The notes under the pieces were generated by a model. That model was not told where the DNA came from, did no database searches, and saw nothing but the letters and a program-made list of their open reading frames with translations. Positions 1 through 8,993 of a stretch of 44,005 bases of DNA are shown piece after piece. How positions within the stretch are numbered: position 1 is the first letter of the stretch; every line of letters starts with the position of its first letter. Source of the stretch: a virus; the IMG/VR virus record IMGVR_UViG_3300037247_000653, positions 1-44,005 of that record; one strand, given 5' to 3'. A program made the position numbers and the translations under genes.

Positions 1-127
1 TCAGCACATCCCACACGGCAGCCCATTCGGGCGCTAGGCCCGATCGCATCCAGCGAATGGCTTGGTCTGCTCGACCGGTAGGCACAAGCCCCAGCGTTTC
101 ATCGTAGCGACGTTCCGTCAGGATCCG
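1..127. repeat. Left copy of 127-bp terminal direct repeat
   Basis: The first 127 bases recur exactly as the last 127 bases of the window (43879-44005). The same reading frame crosses both copies, so the contig closes into a 43,878-bp circle. A length of 127 equals a common assembler k-mer, so this is more likely an assembly overlap of a circular or circularly permuted genome than a biological terminal repeat. Confidence 0.95.
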
Positions 128-2878
128 CGCCACTGTCCGCACTAGCGTCTGCTGTGAGCCCCAGAAGTTAAACCGCTGGTTACCTATCTTCATCCTGCCG
201 AAGTCGGTCGAGCGAGGGTCGATATTAACCTCGAACTGACCAGAAAGGGCAGCGAGAGAGAGCAAGCCCACGCCTGTCGTGACGAAGGCAACGAGGTTCT
301 TAGCCGCCTCGCCTCGCACCAGCGGGTCTCCCTGTTTTCCTAACTGGAGAACTGAAGCCCACGCTTGCGGTCCAGAGACTCGCAACTGAGGTGACCAGAA
401 AAGCACCTGCATAGCCTTCGTCAAAGCGGCATTACCCAGCGTACCTCGGCCACTAAACCGGTTGAGCATGTTGGAGAGCGTCCGTATTCGGTCGGGCGTG
501 ATTTCGACATCAGCCTTAATCCACTTCGTCACGATGTCCTTGGCCACATCGTTGCGGAGTTTGTTACCGTAGGTCGTGAACGAGCGGTTAGAGGCGCGAA
601 TACCCTTACTGAGCAATGTCCCAGGGGGACCAAACCACTTGCCGAGATTCTCAGCCAGACGCCCTCGAAACACCTCCTCTGCGGACTCAAGGGCAGGGTC
701 GAGAGACCGGTAAAGCCCGTGCTCGTCAAACAGTTCGCCGAAGTTGACAAGCGTTGTGTTTCCGTTCGCTTCCTTGACGGGAACCTTGAACGCATCGTCC
801 AGCATTGACGCTTGGAGGCGCTGCGCCCTCGCTTCACTCCCCCACACCCGGAACATCTCCGGCATGTTGCCGAAGAACTCTTTCGGGTGAGCAGGGCCGA
901 GCATGATGCCCTGCCGGAAGGGATAAGACACATCAAAGGCGGAAAGTACGGCCTTGGGCAGAACGGCGATATCGTAAAGGTAGTCGCCAATCCCCAGCTT
1001 GGTTCCCCCGGCCTTCTGAAGCACGTCCGCCATGCCGTCACCGTAGACCTTGCGGATAAGGTTGATTTCGTTCAGTTGAAGAGGCTCTACGCCCTCGTCG
1101 AGCTTGGCCAGGGCCTTCACTACCCGCTTCAGCTCGAAGTTCCCAATCTGTCCTTCCGCATTGACCTCGCTAGCGCGGCGGAACAGAGCCAGCCGTTGCT
1201 CCTCTGGAAGCTCAACCTTGAGCGGTGCTGGCGCTGGGAGCTTGCCAGCGAGGAACTTGCTAGCGCGTTTGTCCGCCTCTACGGGGTCGACGCCAGACCT
1301 AACGAGGCGGTTGTACTCATCGACATAAGAGCTACTACGTTGTGCCCTTACGGGGGTGCGCGCTGTCTCGGCCAGCGTCACTTCTCGCTTGGCGGTGGGT
1401 AGGGTTTCCTCGATGTTACGAGCCGCGACCTTCCAGAGCGGGTCGCCAGGTGCGGCTTCAGGGATGCGAACGCTCGGCTTGACCGCCTGCTTCGCGCCTG
1501 CCTCGACAACCTCCTCCGCTACCTCTCGCCCAGCGCCACTGCTAGGGAAGAGTCCAGACGCCTTACCCGCAGGAAGCTCCAGCAAGTCCGGTTCAATCTC
1601 AGAGAACCCAAATCTCGTGTATATCCCTTTCAACCTCTCCGATGCAGGATTAGCCAGAATCCTATGGGTGGGATTTACGTCTCTTAAATGCTGGATGAAA
1701 TCTCCTACCTGTCGCATTTCTGCAAGGGTCGAAGGCGTATCAGAGATTCGGTCTATATCCACCCATATGTTTTTTATACCCGGCGAACTCACCGAAAGGC
1801 GCACATTCATGTTGCCTACAACATAATCACCAGAGGCACCCAGCCGTGTACTAGGAAAGAGCTGCTTTGGAACTACCTCTAGGTTGTCTGTAATCCCAGC
1901 AGAAAAGTTAGTGGTGAACTTTGGCAACCTACCTGACACCTCACGAACGCCCGTAACCGCTTCCGGCACCCTTGCACCGAACGGCTCCGTCGCAGCCTGG
2001 CCCGCCACTCTCGCCGCCTCAGTATCAACCAAACCTGGCACTTTACGGAGGGCCGCGCCTCCGCTACGGGCTACGGCGCGACCACCCCGAGCAATTTCCG
2101 GCGCGAAACCAATGCCGGGGGCTAGATTTAGGGGGTCGAGACCAAAGGACAGGATTTCCTCAGCCGTTTCCTCTGGGATTACATTTACCCCTCGTGAACG
2201 AAGGATATCCCCGCCCGTTGCCCCAGGGGCTCCCAGCAAGTTCAGGGCTGGCACAGGCACATCCCCCGAAATCAGCTTACGGGCAGCAGGAACGCCGACA
2301 AGCTGTCGTGGCTCATCCAATAGCTTCAGCGCCGTCCCTCCGAGGTTCAGCGCTGCCTGCCCAGGGCTCACCCCACCTTGTCGCCGCTCCGTAAGGATCT
2401 GCTGCACCATCGGCGGTAAGGCCTTGAACTGCTCGCTCTCGAACTGGCCTGGCGCAAGGACAGCCGCGTTTAGTTGGTCAATGTTCTCCCGCATCCACTG
2501 GGACGCGCCCTGCCGCGTGTTCGGCGCAATCGCCTCACCAAGCCCCGCCTGCGGACCGGTCGGCGCGACTGCCGCGTCGAACTTCGCCACCTCTGCCTGG
2601 GCGTCCGTCTGACGCTGCGTCTGGACGCCCTGACGCGCCTCCTGCTGCGCCTGGATAGTGGCGTCGAACCTCTGCGCCTCCTCTTCCCGTATCGCCTGCT
2701 GTGACAGCCCTGGGCTCTGCATCTGGGCTATAATGTCGTCGAAGGCACGCACATCCGCCTCAATCTTTAGCTGACGCTCCTCTTTGTCCTGAGCGATACG
2801 GTCATCGAACGCCTGAGCGTTACGCTCACGGCGCTTCTGGACCGTCTCGAAGGTGCCGGGAGGCGCGAATCGTGCCAT
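1..2878 (-). CDS. Large polyvalent virion protein, N-terminal part (gene continues at 43295-43878)
   Basis: The ATG at 2878 opens a frame with no stop to base 1. It continues in phase through the circle junction to the stop at 43295, giving 1,153 residues in total. Residues about 12-105 are charged and Gln/Ala-rich, likely coiled coil. Residues about 350-430 look like a GNAT acetyltransferase core, ending in NPASERLKGIYTRFGF, the usual N-x-x-a-x-x-lY-x-x-xGF signature. Around residues 640-700 lies a segment (VSYPFRQGIMLG, then KEFFGNMPEMF) resembling the large-polyvalent-protein-associated domains near the C-terminus of phage polyvalent proteins. It sits between portal and scaffold genes, so I infer an internal protein ejected with the DNA. 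The acetyltransferase and LPD assignments are from motif reading only. Confidence 0.8.
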   Translation of the reverse strand, partial: MARFAPPGTFETVQKRRERNAQAFDDRIAQDKEERQLKIEADVRAFDDIIAQMQSPGLSQQAIREEEAQRFDATIQAQQEARQGVQTQRQTDAQAEVAKFDAAVAPTGPQAGLGEAIAPNTRQGASQWMRENIDQLNAAVLAPGQFESEQFKALPPMVQQILTERRQGGVSPGQAALNLGGTALKLLDEPRQLVGVPAARKLISGDVPVPALNLLGAPGATGGDILRSRGVNVIPEETAEEILSFGLDPLNLAPGIGFAPEIARGGRAVARSGGAALRKVPGLVDTEAARVAGQAATEPFGARVPEAVTGVREVSGRLPKFTTNFSAGITDNLEVVPKQLFPSTRLGASGDYVVGNMNVRLSVSSPGIKNIWVDIDRISDTPSTLAEMRQVGDFIQHLRDVNPTHRILANPASERLKGIYTRFGFSEIEPDLLELPAGKASGLFPSSGAGREVAEEVVEAGAKQAVKPSVRIPEAAPGDPLWKVAARNIEETLPTAKREVTLAETARTPVRAQRSSSYVDEYNRLVRSGVDPVEADKRASKFLAGKLPAPAPLKVELPEEQRLALFRRASEVNAEGQIGNFELKRVVKALAKLDEGVEPLQLNEINLIRKVYGDGMADVLQKAGGTKLGIGDYLYDIAVLPKAVLSAFDVSYPFRQGIMLGPAHPKEFFGNMPEMFRVWGSEARAQRLQASMLDDAFKVPVKEANGNTTLVNFGELFDEHGLYRSLDPALESAEEVFRGRLAENLGKWFGPPGTLLSKGIRASNRSFTTYGNKLRNDVAKDIVTKWIKADVEITPDRIRTLSNMLNRFSGRGTLGNAALTKAMQVLFWSPQLRVSGPQAWASVLQLGKQGDPLVRGEAAKNLVAFVTTGVGLLSLAALSGQFEVNIDPRSTDFGRMKIGNQRFNFWGSQQTLVRTVARILTERRYDETLGLVPTGRADQAIRWMRSGLAPEWAAVWDVL

Positions 2879-2881
2879 TAC

Positions 2882-3043
2882 TTATTTACCCACCGTGAAC
2901 CAGTATTTGATGTAGCCATTTTCTGGGTACTGATCCCATAGGTGTGTGAACAGGCAGAGGTCCACCGCCCAGCGCCGAAATCGGATTTGGCCGAAACCGA
3001 ACCATAGCCCATATCGGTAGAAGCCGAAGCCGTAACCTGTCAT
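2882..3043 (-). CDS. Small hypothetical protein (53 aa), aromatic-rich
   Basis: ATG at 3043, TAA at 2882-2884. The N-terminus is Gly/Tyr/Phe/Trp-rich (MTGYGFGFYRYGLWFGFG), followed by a basic stretch and a C-terminal tyrosine/tryptophan-rich end. It begins 4 nt after the stop of the 26-aa gene and ends 3 nt before the polyvalent protein start, so it fits the leftward virion operon. There is no good Shine-Dalgarno of its own and translational coupling is likely. Function unknown. Confidence 0.55.
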   Translation of the reverse strand: MTGYGFGFYRYGLWFGFGQIRFRRWAVDLCLFTHLWDQYPENGYIKYWFTVGK

Positions 3044-3047
3044 CTAG

Positions 3048-3128
3048 CTACATACGCCTCACTGCACGAAAGGCAAGGGAGGCCACCTTCTTGAGGCCAT
3101 CAATTATCCGCTGGTCGTAGGTCGTCAT
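3048..3128 (-). CDS. 26-aa cationic micropeptide
   Basis: ATG at 3128 is preceded by a strong Shine-Dalgarno (AGGAGGAAGT). The peptide runs to TAG at 3048-3050. The C-terminal part (DGLKKVASLAFRAVRRM) would form a cationic amphipathic helix. It is placed between the 624-aa virion protein and the 53-aa protein. The strong ribosome-binding site and close packing argue that it is translated. Its role is unknown; a virion-associated or membrane-active helix is possible. Confidence 0.5.
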   Translation of the reverse strand: MTTYDQRIIDGLKKVASLAFRAVRRM

Positions 3129-3136
3129 ACTTCCTC

Positions 3137-5011
3137 CTATACGAAGCTGAACCTTGTCTGCGGCACTCGTAGACCCGGAGTGGCGGCCGCCATCATCGCC
3201 AGCACCGTCTCCCGCGGGAAGCCCGCAATCTCGTACGCCACCAGCACGTCATCCCGCTGCTGCGCCGTGGGCAGGGCCATGAAGTCGGACACGATGGTAG
3301 AGGGGTGCGGTAACACACCTGCCCCGAAGCCGATATCGATTGGCCCCTGGAGGTTAGGGATGGGGTTCAACCGCTGTCCTGTACGAATGGCCTGAAGCGC
3401 TGGAAGATCATTGAAGAAAGCCAACGCGTCATCCGGTAGAGTCGGCGTGGTTGGTGTAGTCGGCGTGGTCGGTGTGACAGGAGGTATTGGAGTCGGGCCT
3501 ACTGGCACCGTTGTCCCCGGCGCAGGCGGAACGGTCAACACGTCCGGAGGCGGAGGTGCGGCTGCCGGTGCGGTTGCGCCGCCCGACGTACCACTGACAA
3601 GGCCGGGGCTGGGCCCGAAGCCACCTGCTGGTGTAGGGGCAGGTGTTGGTGTTGGCGTGGGAGCGGGCGCAGCAGGAGCCGTGGCAGTGGGAGCGGGCGA
3701 CACAGGCCCATGTACCAACTCATACCTCTGTCCCTCTATAATGACCTGCCCTGGCCCTCCAGAGGTGGTGGCGGGCCGGTACATACTGCCCTGCCACATA
3801 AACACTCCTGGAAAGCCGGGAACACCAATCGCGCCTGTGGGCCAGTTGGATTGAGCGGCTGCAAACGGAACTCGTTCTGGTGTCGGCTCAGGCGGTGGCG
3901 GCTCGTGTGGAGCTATACTTGGTGTCGGTTCAGGTACCGGCGGTGGGGGGCCAGCAAGTGTGCTGAGGGGCCTAGATGGCCCAAAGCCACCCAGCGGACG
4001 GTTAATCAACGTGGAACCGCTGTCACGACTGAACGCCCCCTCCCCGACTGTACGGCTAGGCGAAAGGCGTTGCAGTAAGGAACTACCCAGGAGACCGCCA
4101 GCTTGGAAGCCGCCCACCAGCGGGATTACCTCTTGCTGCCCATCTGGGCGTTGCACTATTACCTCTGCCGTTGGAGGAACGTTAGCATTAGGCCCCTCGC
4201 CGACAAGGCGAGCGACACCCGACCCAGGTGTGCCGCCTGCTAGACCCGTTTGGGGAACAAAGCTGCTTGAGAAAACCTGACGCAGGTCCATCGCCGAGCC
4301 TGTAGGCGCAGCCACCGCAGGACGGGGCGCTGGGGCTGGGGCAAACCCACCCCTGGACCCGCCCGACGACCCACCGCCGAGACCCGACACCTCTGCGAAG
4401 TTGGTACTGACGTTCGGCACGCCAGTCGGCACTGGAACCGTAGGGGCGGTTATCTCCTCAAAGGGCCCCTGGAGAGCGGAGCCTAGAGCGGGCTGCGAGC
4501 CGAAGCCGCCCGTGAACAGCCTAGCCTGCACCGCGTCCCTCAGCCCTGTAGAGGCGAACATCGCCGCCAACTCCATCCGCTGCGTGTTCCGGGCGATTTG
4601 AGCCGCCATCTCGAGTTCGGACTGAAGCCTCTGGGCCGCGCCTTGCTCCCCCAGGAGGACGCTCCGCAGGGTGCCCTCAATCTGGTCACGAACAGCCTGA
4701 AGCTGCGCCCTGGCGCTGGCCAGGGTGCCCTGGAGCCGAAGCCTGGCGGACTCTACGGTGCCAGCGGCGCTCGCTCTCGCGGCGCCAACCATCCCAGAGG
4801 CACTAATGTTCGCCCGCTGGATGCCGGCATCGATTTGTGCCTGGGCGGTCGGGCCTACCGGACCAAATGATTGTAGGAAGGGGAGAATGGAGTCGAGAAC
4901 ATCGATGCCGACAAGGCCGATACCCGGAATGTTAACACCCGATATGCCCCCGGTGTTATCCCGGACGACTGTCCCCCCTAGTCCTGTAGGGTCAGCTTGC
5001 TGAACCATCAT
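3137..5011 (-). CDS. Pro-rich virion-associated protein (624 aa)
   Basis: Starts at tandem ATGs (5011/5008) after GGAGA. Residues about 55-170 are an Ala/Gln/Arg-rich, likely coiled-coil helical region. Residues about 225-530 are low-complexity, dominated by Pro, Gly, Ala and Thr, including PTPTPTPAPTP and repeated PTT triplets. The last 70 residues look folded. It lies between portal and the polyvalent protein, the position where internal or connector-associated virion proteins are expected. No enzyme motif was recognised. The 4992-5011 overlap with the upstream gene indicates coupled translation. Confidence 0.75.
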   Translation of the reverse strand: MMVQQADPTGLGGTVVRDNTGGISGVNIPGIGLVGIDVLDSILPFLQSFGPVGPTAQAQIDAGIQRANISASGMVGAARASAAGTVESARLRLQGTLASARAQLQAVRDQIEGTLRSVLLGEQGAAQRLQSELEMAAQIARNTQRMELAAMFASTGLRDAVQARLFTGGFGSQPALGSALQGPFEEITAPTVPVPTGVPNVSTNFAEVSGLGGGSSGGSRGGFAPAPAPRPAVAAPTGSAMDLRQVFSSSFVPQTGLAGGTPGSGVARLVGEGPNANVPPTAEVIVQRPDGQQEVIPLVGGFQAGGLLGSSLLQRLSPSRTVGEGAFSRDSGSTLINRPLGGFGPSRPLSTLAGPPPPVPEPTPSIAPHEPPPPEPTPERVPFAAAQSNWPTGAIGVPGFPGVFMWQGSMYRPATTSGGPGQVIIEGQRYELVHGPVSPAPTATAPAAPAPTPTPTPAPTPAGGFGPSPGLVSGTSGGATAPAAAPPPPDVLTVPPAPGTTVPVGPTPIPPVTPTTPTTPTTPTLPDDALAFFNDLPALQAIRTGQRLNPIPNLQGPIDIGFGAGVLPHPSTIVSDFMALPTAQQRDDVLVAYEIAGFPRETVLAMMAAATPGLRVPQTRFSFV

Positions 5012-5306
5012 TCTCCAGGTGCTTCTCAGCCCATTTCACGAACTCGGAATCGCCCATATCGTCTCCGTACTGCTGTCGGAACTGCATAATCTTCTCCTGA
5101 AGGGCAGGAACATCGAACCTGATGCGCTCGAAGTCCTCCTGCTGCGCCTCTTTCGACACCGGCACCGTCCCCAGTGGACGGTTTATCATCTCTGGCAACT
5201 TCACTCGCACCGTTTCCATGAACTTCTCTTTTGCCTTTTCAAGACGGCCCTCGATGAGAGCGGTAGCATCGTTCAACTGCGGCGAGCCGAAGACTGGAGT
5301 GCTCAC
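4992..5306 (-). CDS. Hypothetical protein (104 aa) downstream of portal
   Basis: GTG start at 5306 overlaps the portal stop (GTGA). The protein is charged and mostly helical, with a Glu/Lys-rich N-terminal helix and an acidic C-terminus (MGDSEFVKWAEKHLEND). Small helical proteins next to portal genes are often head-completion or scaffolding-like factors, but I see no diagnostic motif. Confidence 0.7.
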   Translation of the reverse strand: MSTPVFGSPQLNDATALIEGRLEKAKEKFMETVRVKLPEMINRPLGTVPVSKEAQQEDFERIRFDVPALQEKIMQFRQQYGDDMGDSEFVKWAEKHLENDGSAS

Positions 5307-7195
5307 AGTACGCCCAGCCCCTCTAGCTCGGACGGCTGCTGTAGGTTTCCAGGCCGCCTAGAGTTCCCCGCCGTCTGTCGGGCCGCCGACATCTGCGCGT
5401 CGGCGTTACCGCTGTTAGCCAGCGCCTGCTGAATCTCAGGCGGTAGGCCCGCGATGCGCTCCGCCGTGGCAGCCGTGCCACCCGTCTGATTAAGCAGCAT
5501 CCCCGCGAACTGTGGCGCCATCTGTGCCAGCAATTCATTGAGCACCACCTCCACCTCCCACTCCTTCCGATGCTCAACCAGTTTCTGGGCGTTCTCGGCG
5601 TCCATCCCGATCTCCAGAGCGTCCGCAGGATGGAGAATGTTCATCAGTCCCAGCACGATGTCCACCTGCTGCCCCCTGGACAGCGGGTTGACGCTCTTGA
5701 TGCGCGGCATGACGAACGGCTCCTGCCCCTCGACGTCTTTCGGCTCAGCCCCCAGCCGACCGAACCTCTCATCCACCACGACAACCGGCTCCGCCGATGC
5801 GGGGAACACCTTGTGGAGCTGTTCCACCGAACGGAACGCGAGGGCCGATATCTGCCTGAGGGCGTCCACAAACGTCTTCTCGTAGGGCAGCAGGTTCTCT
5901 TTAGCTGCCTGCTGGAGGCCAAAGAACCCCGTAGCCGACTGGCCCGACTTCATCTGGGGGAGAGTGGCGGGGTTCAGGACGAGCTGGAAGACGAGATTAT
6001 GCAGAAAGTTCAGAAGTTCTAGCGAGGTGTCGGCGATACCGACACTCGGCGCCGCCTCCATCTTTTCGTTGAGTCCCAGATGGACAACCATATTATTGTC
6101 CGGTGTGATATCGACATTGTTCAGGTTGCCCGCCACCTTTGGGTCAAGGCTCCGCATCTCCATGTCCAGCTTGACCTGTAGCGGCGTCTCCGCCCCCCGG
6201 CGGTGGATGTTCCTCATGTCGGTAAGGATTTCGTTGAACGCCTCCAGCACGTCCTTAAAGTCATGTAGCGGCGACTTCCAGTAGATGCCGAGGTCGTTAT
6301 CCGGCTGGGTGTTGACCTCCGGGAAAACGTAGGGGCTCATCCCTAGGTCGTGCTCCCACTCACGGAGAAGGGCCCCCTCCGCCACGTCAGCGCCCGTGTG
6401 CGACACGACAGTGCCGCTCCACGCATGGTTCGCGTACTCTATAACCTTCAGCTTGATCGAATCCTCCAAGGCGTAATCCGCTGGCATCTTGCCCGGATAT
6501 TCGGAATCTATCTCCCGCTTCGTCATCTCGCGGATCTCCACCACTTCAGGGTGTCTGCGCTCGTGCGAGATGACGGGCCAAGTTGACCTCGGACTCGCGA
6601 TTTTCCAGCGAAGAGGGAAGTTACGCTCCTTGAACTTCGCGATGGCCCGCACCACCTCGTCTATCTCCTCGGTCAGTTTCTTGTCCACTCCCTCTTCAGA
6701 GCTGACAAGATTCTCCTCCGTGAGCTGTTGTAGTTCCTCAACGAGCTTTCGGTACTCGCTGCCATCGGCCCATAGATAAGGAAGGGGAAAGAAGTTAGTG
6801 GGCGCCCTAGAGAAGATGAACAGGTTCCTCTTCATGGGGGTGAGCACGTCCTCGACCTGGGAGCGGGTTATCACGCCCCCCAGCCAGGGCTCTAGGAACT
6901 CGTCAGCGTGTTTCGCCGTTTCCACCTTGTCGTCCCTGGGCACCACCTTCAGGATGTAGGCGCTGGCGAGGGCGGCGGCGTTTCGGTCCACCACCATGCC
7001 GGCCAGCCCCACCCGGAGGGGTTTTATCCGGGTGACGTCGCCTGGCTTCTTCTGTGTGTCCTGCTTCTCAATCTTGAGATAGAGGTCGAACGCCCCGTCG
7101 TCGTGAGTCCTCTGCCGTCTGTACCTGGTCTCCTGCGACCTGGCCAATTCGAGGATGTAGTGTTCGGGGTCGTCGGGCCTACGGTCGTAGGGCAT
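5303..7195 (-). CDS. Portal protein
   Basis: 630 residues immediately downstream of the large terminase, starting at ATG 7195 behind GGAGGGTGCGGTAG. Portal proteins form the dodecameric ring through which DNA is packaged and ejected. The length, mixed alpha/beta N-terminal region, long central helical segment (about residues 390-450, with GFFGLQQAAKENLLPYEKTF) and Gln/Ala-rich C-terminal tail are typical. The assignment rests mainly on position after TerL and overall character rather than a catalytic motif. An acidic helical stretch at about 150-190 may be the clip or wing. Confidence 0.8.
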   Translation of the reverse strand: MPYDRRPDDPEHYILELARSQETRYRRQRTHDDGAFDLYLKIEKQDTQKKPGDVTRIKPLRVGLAGMVVDRNAAALASAYILKVVPRDDKVETAKHADEFLEPWLGGVITRSQVEDVLTPMKRNLFIFSRAPTNFFPLPYLWADGSEYRKLVEELQQLTEENLVSSEEGVDKKLTEEIDEVVRAIAKFKERNFPLRWKIASPRSTWPVISHERRHPEVVEIREMTKREIDSEYPGKMPADYALEDSIKLKVIEYANHAWSGTVVSHTGADVAEGALLREWEHDLGMSPYVFPEVNTQPDNDLGIYWKSPLHDFKDVLEAFNEILTDMRNIHRRGAETPLQVKLDMEMRSLDPKVAGNLNNVDITPDNNMVVHLGLNEKMEAAPSVGIADTSLELLNFLHNLVFQLVLNPATLPQMKSGQSATGFFGLQQAAKENLLPYEKTFVDALRQISALAFRSVEQLHKVFPASAEPVVVVDERFGRLGAEPKDVEGQEPFVMPRIKSVNPLSRGQQVDIVLGLMNILHPADALEIGMDAENAQKLVEHRKEWEVEVVLNELLAQMAPQFAGMLLNQTGGTAATAERIAGLPPEIQQALANSGNADAQMSAARQTAGNSRRPGNLQQPSELEGLGVL

Positions 7196-8503
7196 CTACC
7201 GCACCCTCCACGGGAAGCCAATCTTCACCTTGGGCGGGTGCGGCATCCCGCCGTAGTCAAACTCCATGAGGCCGTAGGCTGCCGCGTCATAGGCGTGATC
7301 CATCAATCCCTGCTCCCACTTGTCTAAGAGGATGTCCTGCCCCCTGGGCTTGGCCAGGGCCAAGTTCTGAAGTTCAGCGATGAGGTTGGGGCACTCAGGC
7401 GAGATGTACATGCCCGGCTGACCGTCTCCCTTGATGGTCAGACGGGAGAACAGCAGCCGGAACCGCTGCTGGAAGTTGTTAGTTCGCGCCGCCCGAATAG
7501 GTAAGCCAGTCTGGCGCTGGTAGCTCTCTATCTGCGCCCCGCTCGTCTGGGGATCGCAGCGAATGTTCATCGAGCCCCACTCGCCCAGCGTGCTTACCCA
7601 CTCCTCGTCGGTGCAGTTCCGCTTATAGAACTCTCGTATCGCCCACACCCTGTTCTGCTCCGTGATGCCCAGCTCGATAGCCGCAGTCGGGCTTGATGCG
7701 CCGAAGTCCAGCCCCACGACCTTCCGCACAAACTTCGTATCCCCGGGAAGCCGCACATGAACCATCTCGGAGAACTGCGGGAAGGCCGCACCCTCGACCC
7801 TGATGAACTCGCCCCTCCCCTCTTGTGCCCACAGAGGGGTATCGCCATACGATTCCTTTAAGCGTTCTATCTGGCCTTCGGGAAGGTGGTGGTTATCTTG
7901 CGACCAGAGCGTGAAGCGAGGGTAGTCCGCGGCGGTCAGCGGCTCCCCAGTCCGTGGGTTAGCCTTGTCCACCCACCTCTGTCTCAGCCAGGGGCTCTGC
8001 CAGTGGGGAGTCGAGCTGACCCACCCCTGAACGGGATACCCCTCCTGTCGCAGGGCGGGCTGAAGAATCATAAACGCTTCATGCTGATACCCCTCCGCAA
8101 TCTCATCCATAGCGAAGAAGGCGAGGGTCAGACCGCGGAGCCGACCGTACTCTTCGGCGGGACGTAGCATGATAGTGCTCTTGAGGGCGGAGAACACAAT
8201 TTGCATGTCGCCCCGCTTGAACTCCCATCCCGCGCCCACCGACAGCCCCTCAAGGTGTCCCGCTACAGTTCGGAAGGCTGGAACGAGAATGTCCCGGACC
8301 ATCGGGAAGGTCGGCTCCGTCATTACCCCCTGTGCGCCTGGGTGCTCGGTGACATACTTGATGGCCTTTACCACCGTCGCAACGGTCTTGCCACCACCCC
8401 GGCCGCTGAACAGCCCGGGGTACATCGCGTCGGACATAACGAAGTCCCACTGGGCGCCCGGCATCACCTCAAACTCTGGGGGGGCCTGAATCTCTGTGAC
8501 CAC
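7196..8503 (-). CDS. terL: Terminase large subunit (ATPase-nuclease)
   Basis: 435 residues, GTG start at 8503 directly after the previous stop. It drives DNA packaging into proheads and cuts the concatemer. Walker A is SGRGGGKT (33-40), Walker B ends in LAFFAMDE (acid pair D133/E134), and the coupling motif is SST (163-165). The C-terminal RNase H-like nuclease shows VVGLDFG (D266), a second acidic residue in NIRCDP (D317) and DHAYDA (D402/D406). The length is normal for the family. The next gene downstream is portal, with adjacent ends. Confidence 0.95.
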   Translation of the reverse strand: MVTEIQAPPEFEVMPGAQWDFVMSDAMYPGLFSGRGGGKTVATVVKAIKYVTEHPGAQGVMTEPTFPMVRDILVPAFRTVAGHLEGLSVGAGWEFKRGDMQIVFSALKSTIMLRPAEEYGRLRGLTLAFFAMDEIAEGYQHEAFMILQPALRQEGYPVQGWVSSTPHWQSPWLRQRWVDKANPRTGEPLTAADYPRFTLWSQDNHHLPEGQIERLKESYGDTPLWAQEGRGEFIRVEGAAFPQFSEMVHVRLPGDTKFVRKVVGLDFGASSPTAAIELGITEQNRVWAIREFYKRNCTDEEWVSTLGEWGSMNIRCDPQTSGAQIESYQRQTGLPIRAARTNNFQQRFRLLFSRLTIKGDGQPGMYISPECPNLIAELQNLALAKPRGQDILLDKWEQGLMDHAYDAAAYGLMEFDYGGMPHPPKVKIGFPWRVR

Positions 8504-8761
8504 TTATTCGCCCCACCGCTCGCACTCGTAGGGTTCAGGCTCGTTACCAACAGCACCGCAGGGACCACACCAGATGAACGTCGTTGGGCAGTAGTGCTTA
8601 TTGTCATCGCCGAGATGGTGCATAACCTCGATTTCGTGGGGGCAATCGAGCATTTCTAGAGACCCGTAGCCCTGCGGATGCGAAATCATTACGTAGGTGC
8701 CGCGCCAAGGAAGAATGGCAGCGTAGATTGTGTCGCCATTAGATGATGTCTCTGTGACCAC
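8504..8761 (-). CDS. Hypothetical protein (85 aa)
   Basis: The open frame extends upstream to 8845, but that part translates a terminator hairpin and Shine-Dalgarno. The GTG at 8761, preceded by GGAGGAAAA, is the likely start. Cys/His content in the C-terminal half (CPHE, CPTTFIWCGPC) suggests a metal-binding fold. The first 13 coding bases are identical to those of terL (8491-8503), an odd local duplication. Function unknown. Confidence 0.7.
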   Translation of the reverse strand: MVTETSSNGDTIYAAILPWRGTYVMISHPQGYGSLEMLDCPHEIEVMHHLGDDNKHYCPTTFIWCGPCGAVGNEPEPYECERWGE

Positions 8762-8776
8762 TTTTCCTCCATAATG

Positions 8777-8800
8777 AAAAAGCCCCCCGAAAAGGGGGAC
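8777..8800 (-). terminator. Intrinsic terminator before the 85-aa gene and terL
   Basis: Read on the minus strand: five C, loop TTTTC, five G, then GCTTTTT. It is followed within 20 nt by ATTATGGAGGAAAA and a GTG start, so the terminator sits directly in front of a strong ribosome-binding site inside an otherwise continuous leftward gene array. Confidence 0.85.
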
Positions 8801-8805
8801 GGGTT

Positions 8806-8819
8806 TCTCCGCGGGGAGT
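8806..8819 (-). repeat. 14-bp dispersed element (reads ACTCCCCGCGGAGA on minus)
   Basis: A 13/14 match to the dispersed element, between the 56-aa gene stop (8823) and the terminator. Unlike most copies it is oriented CTCCCCGCG along the coding strand. Confidence 0.8.
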
Positions 8820-8822
8820 CTC

Positions 8823-8993
8823 CTAGCCTTTCTCCTCCATGTCATGCCACTCCTCTAGCTCCTTCAACTGGTACAGCGTCCTGACCTTCTCCCGCACGGT
8901 CGCCACGTACACCTCACGCCGTTGAAACCCCTGATGTTCAACTAGGAGGTCATCAAAGTCTGCGAGTACAGCCTTGATGTCGCGGTCAGGCAC
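8823..8993 (-). CDS. Small helical protein (56 aa)
   Basis: GTG start at 8993 with GGAGG seven bases upstream, stop TAG at 8823-8825. It overlaps the metallopeptidase gene by 8 nt. The sequence is acidic/basic helical (VREKVRTLYQLKELEEWHD), coiled-coil-like. Function unknown. It ends just before a dispersed element and a terminator. Confidence 0.65.
   Translation of the reverse strand: MPDRDIKAVLADFDDLLVEHQGFQRREVYVATVREKVRTLYQLKELEEWHDMEEKG

Noticed and set aside
3208-3219. TCTCCCGCGGGA resembling the dispersed element
   Set aside because: It lacks the CCCC run and the GkAGW end and is explained as codons of the 624-aa protein.
3411-3854. Gly/Val-rich plus-strand frame
   Set aside because: Mirror image of the Pro/Thr-rich repeats of the 624-aa minus-strand protein.
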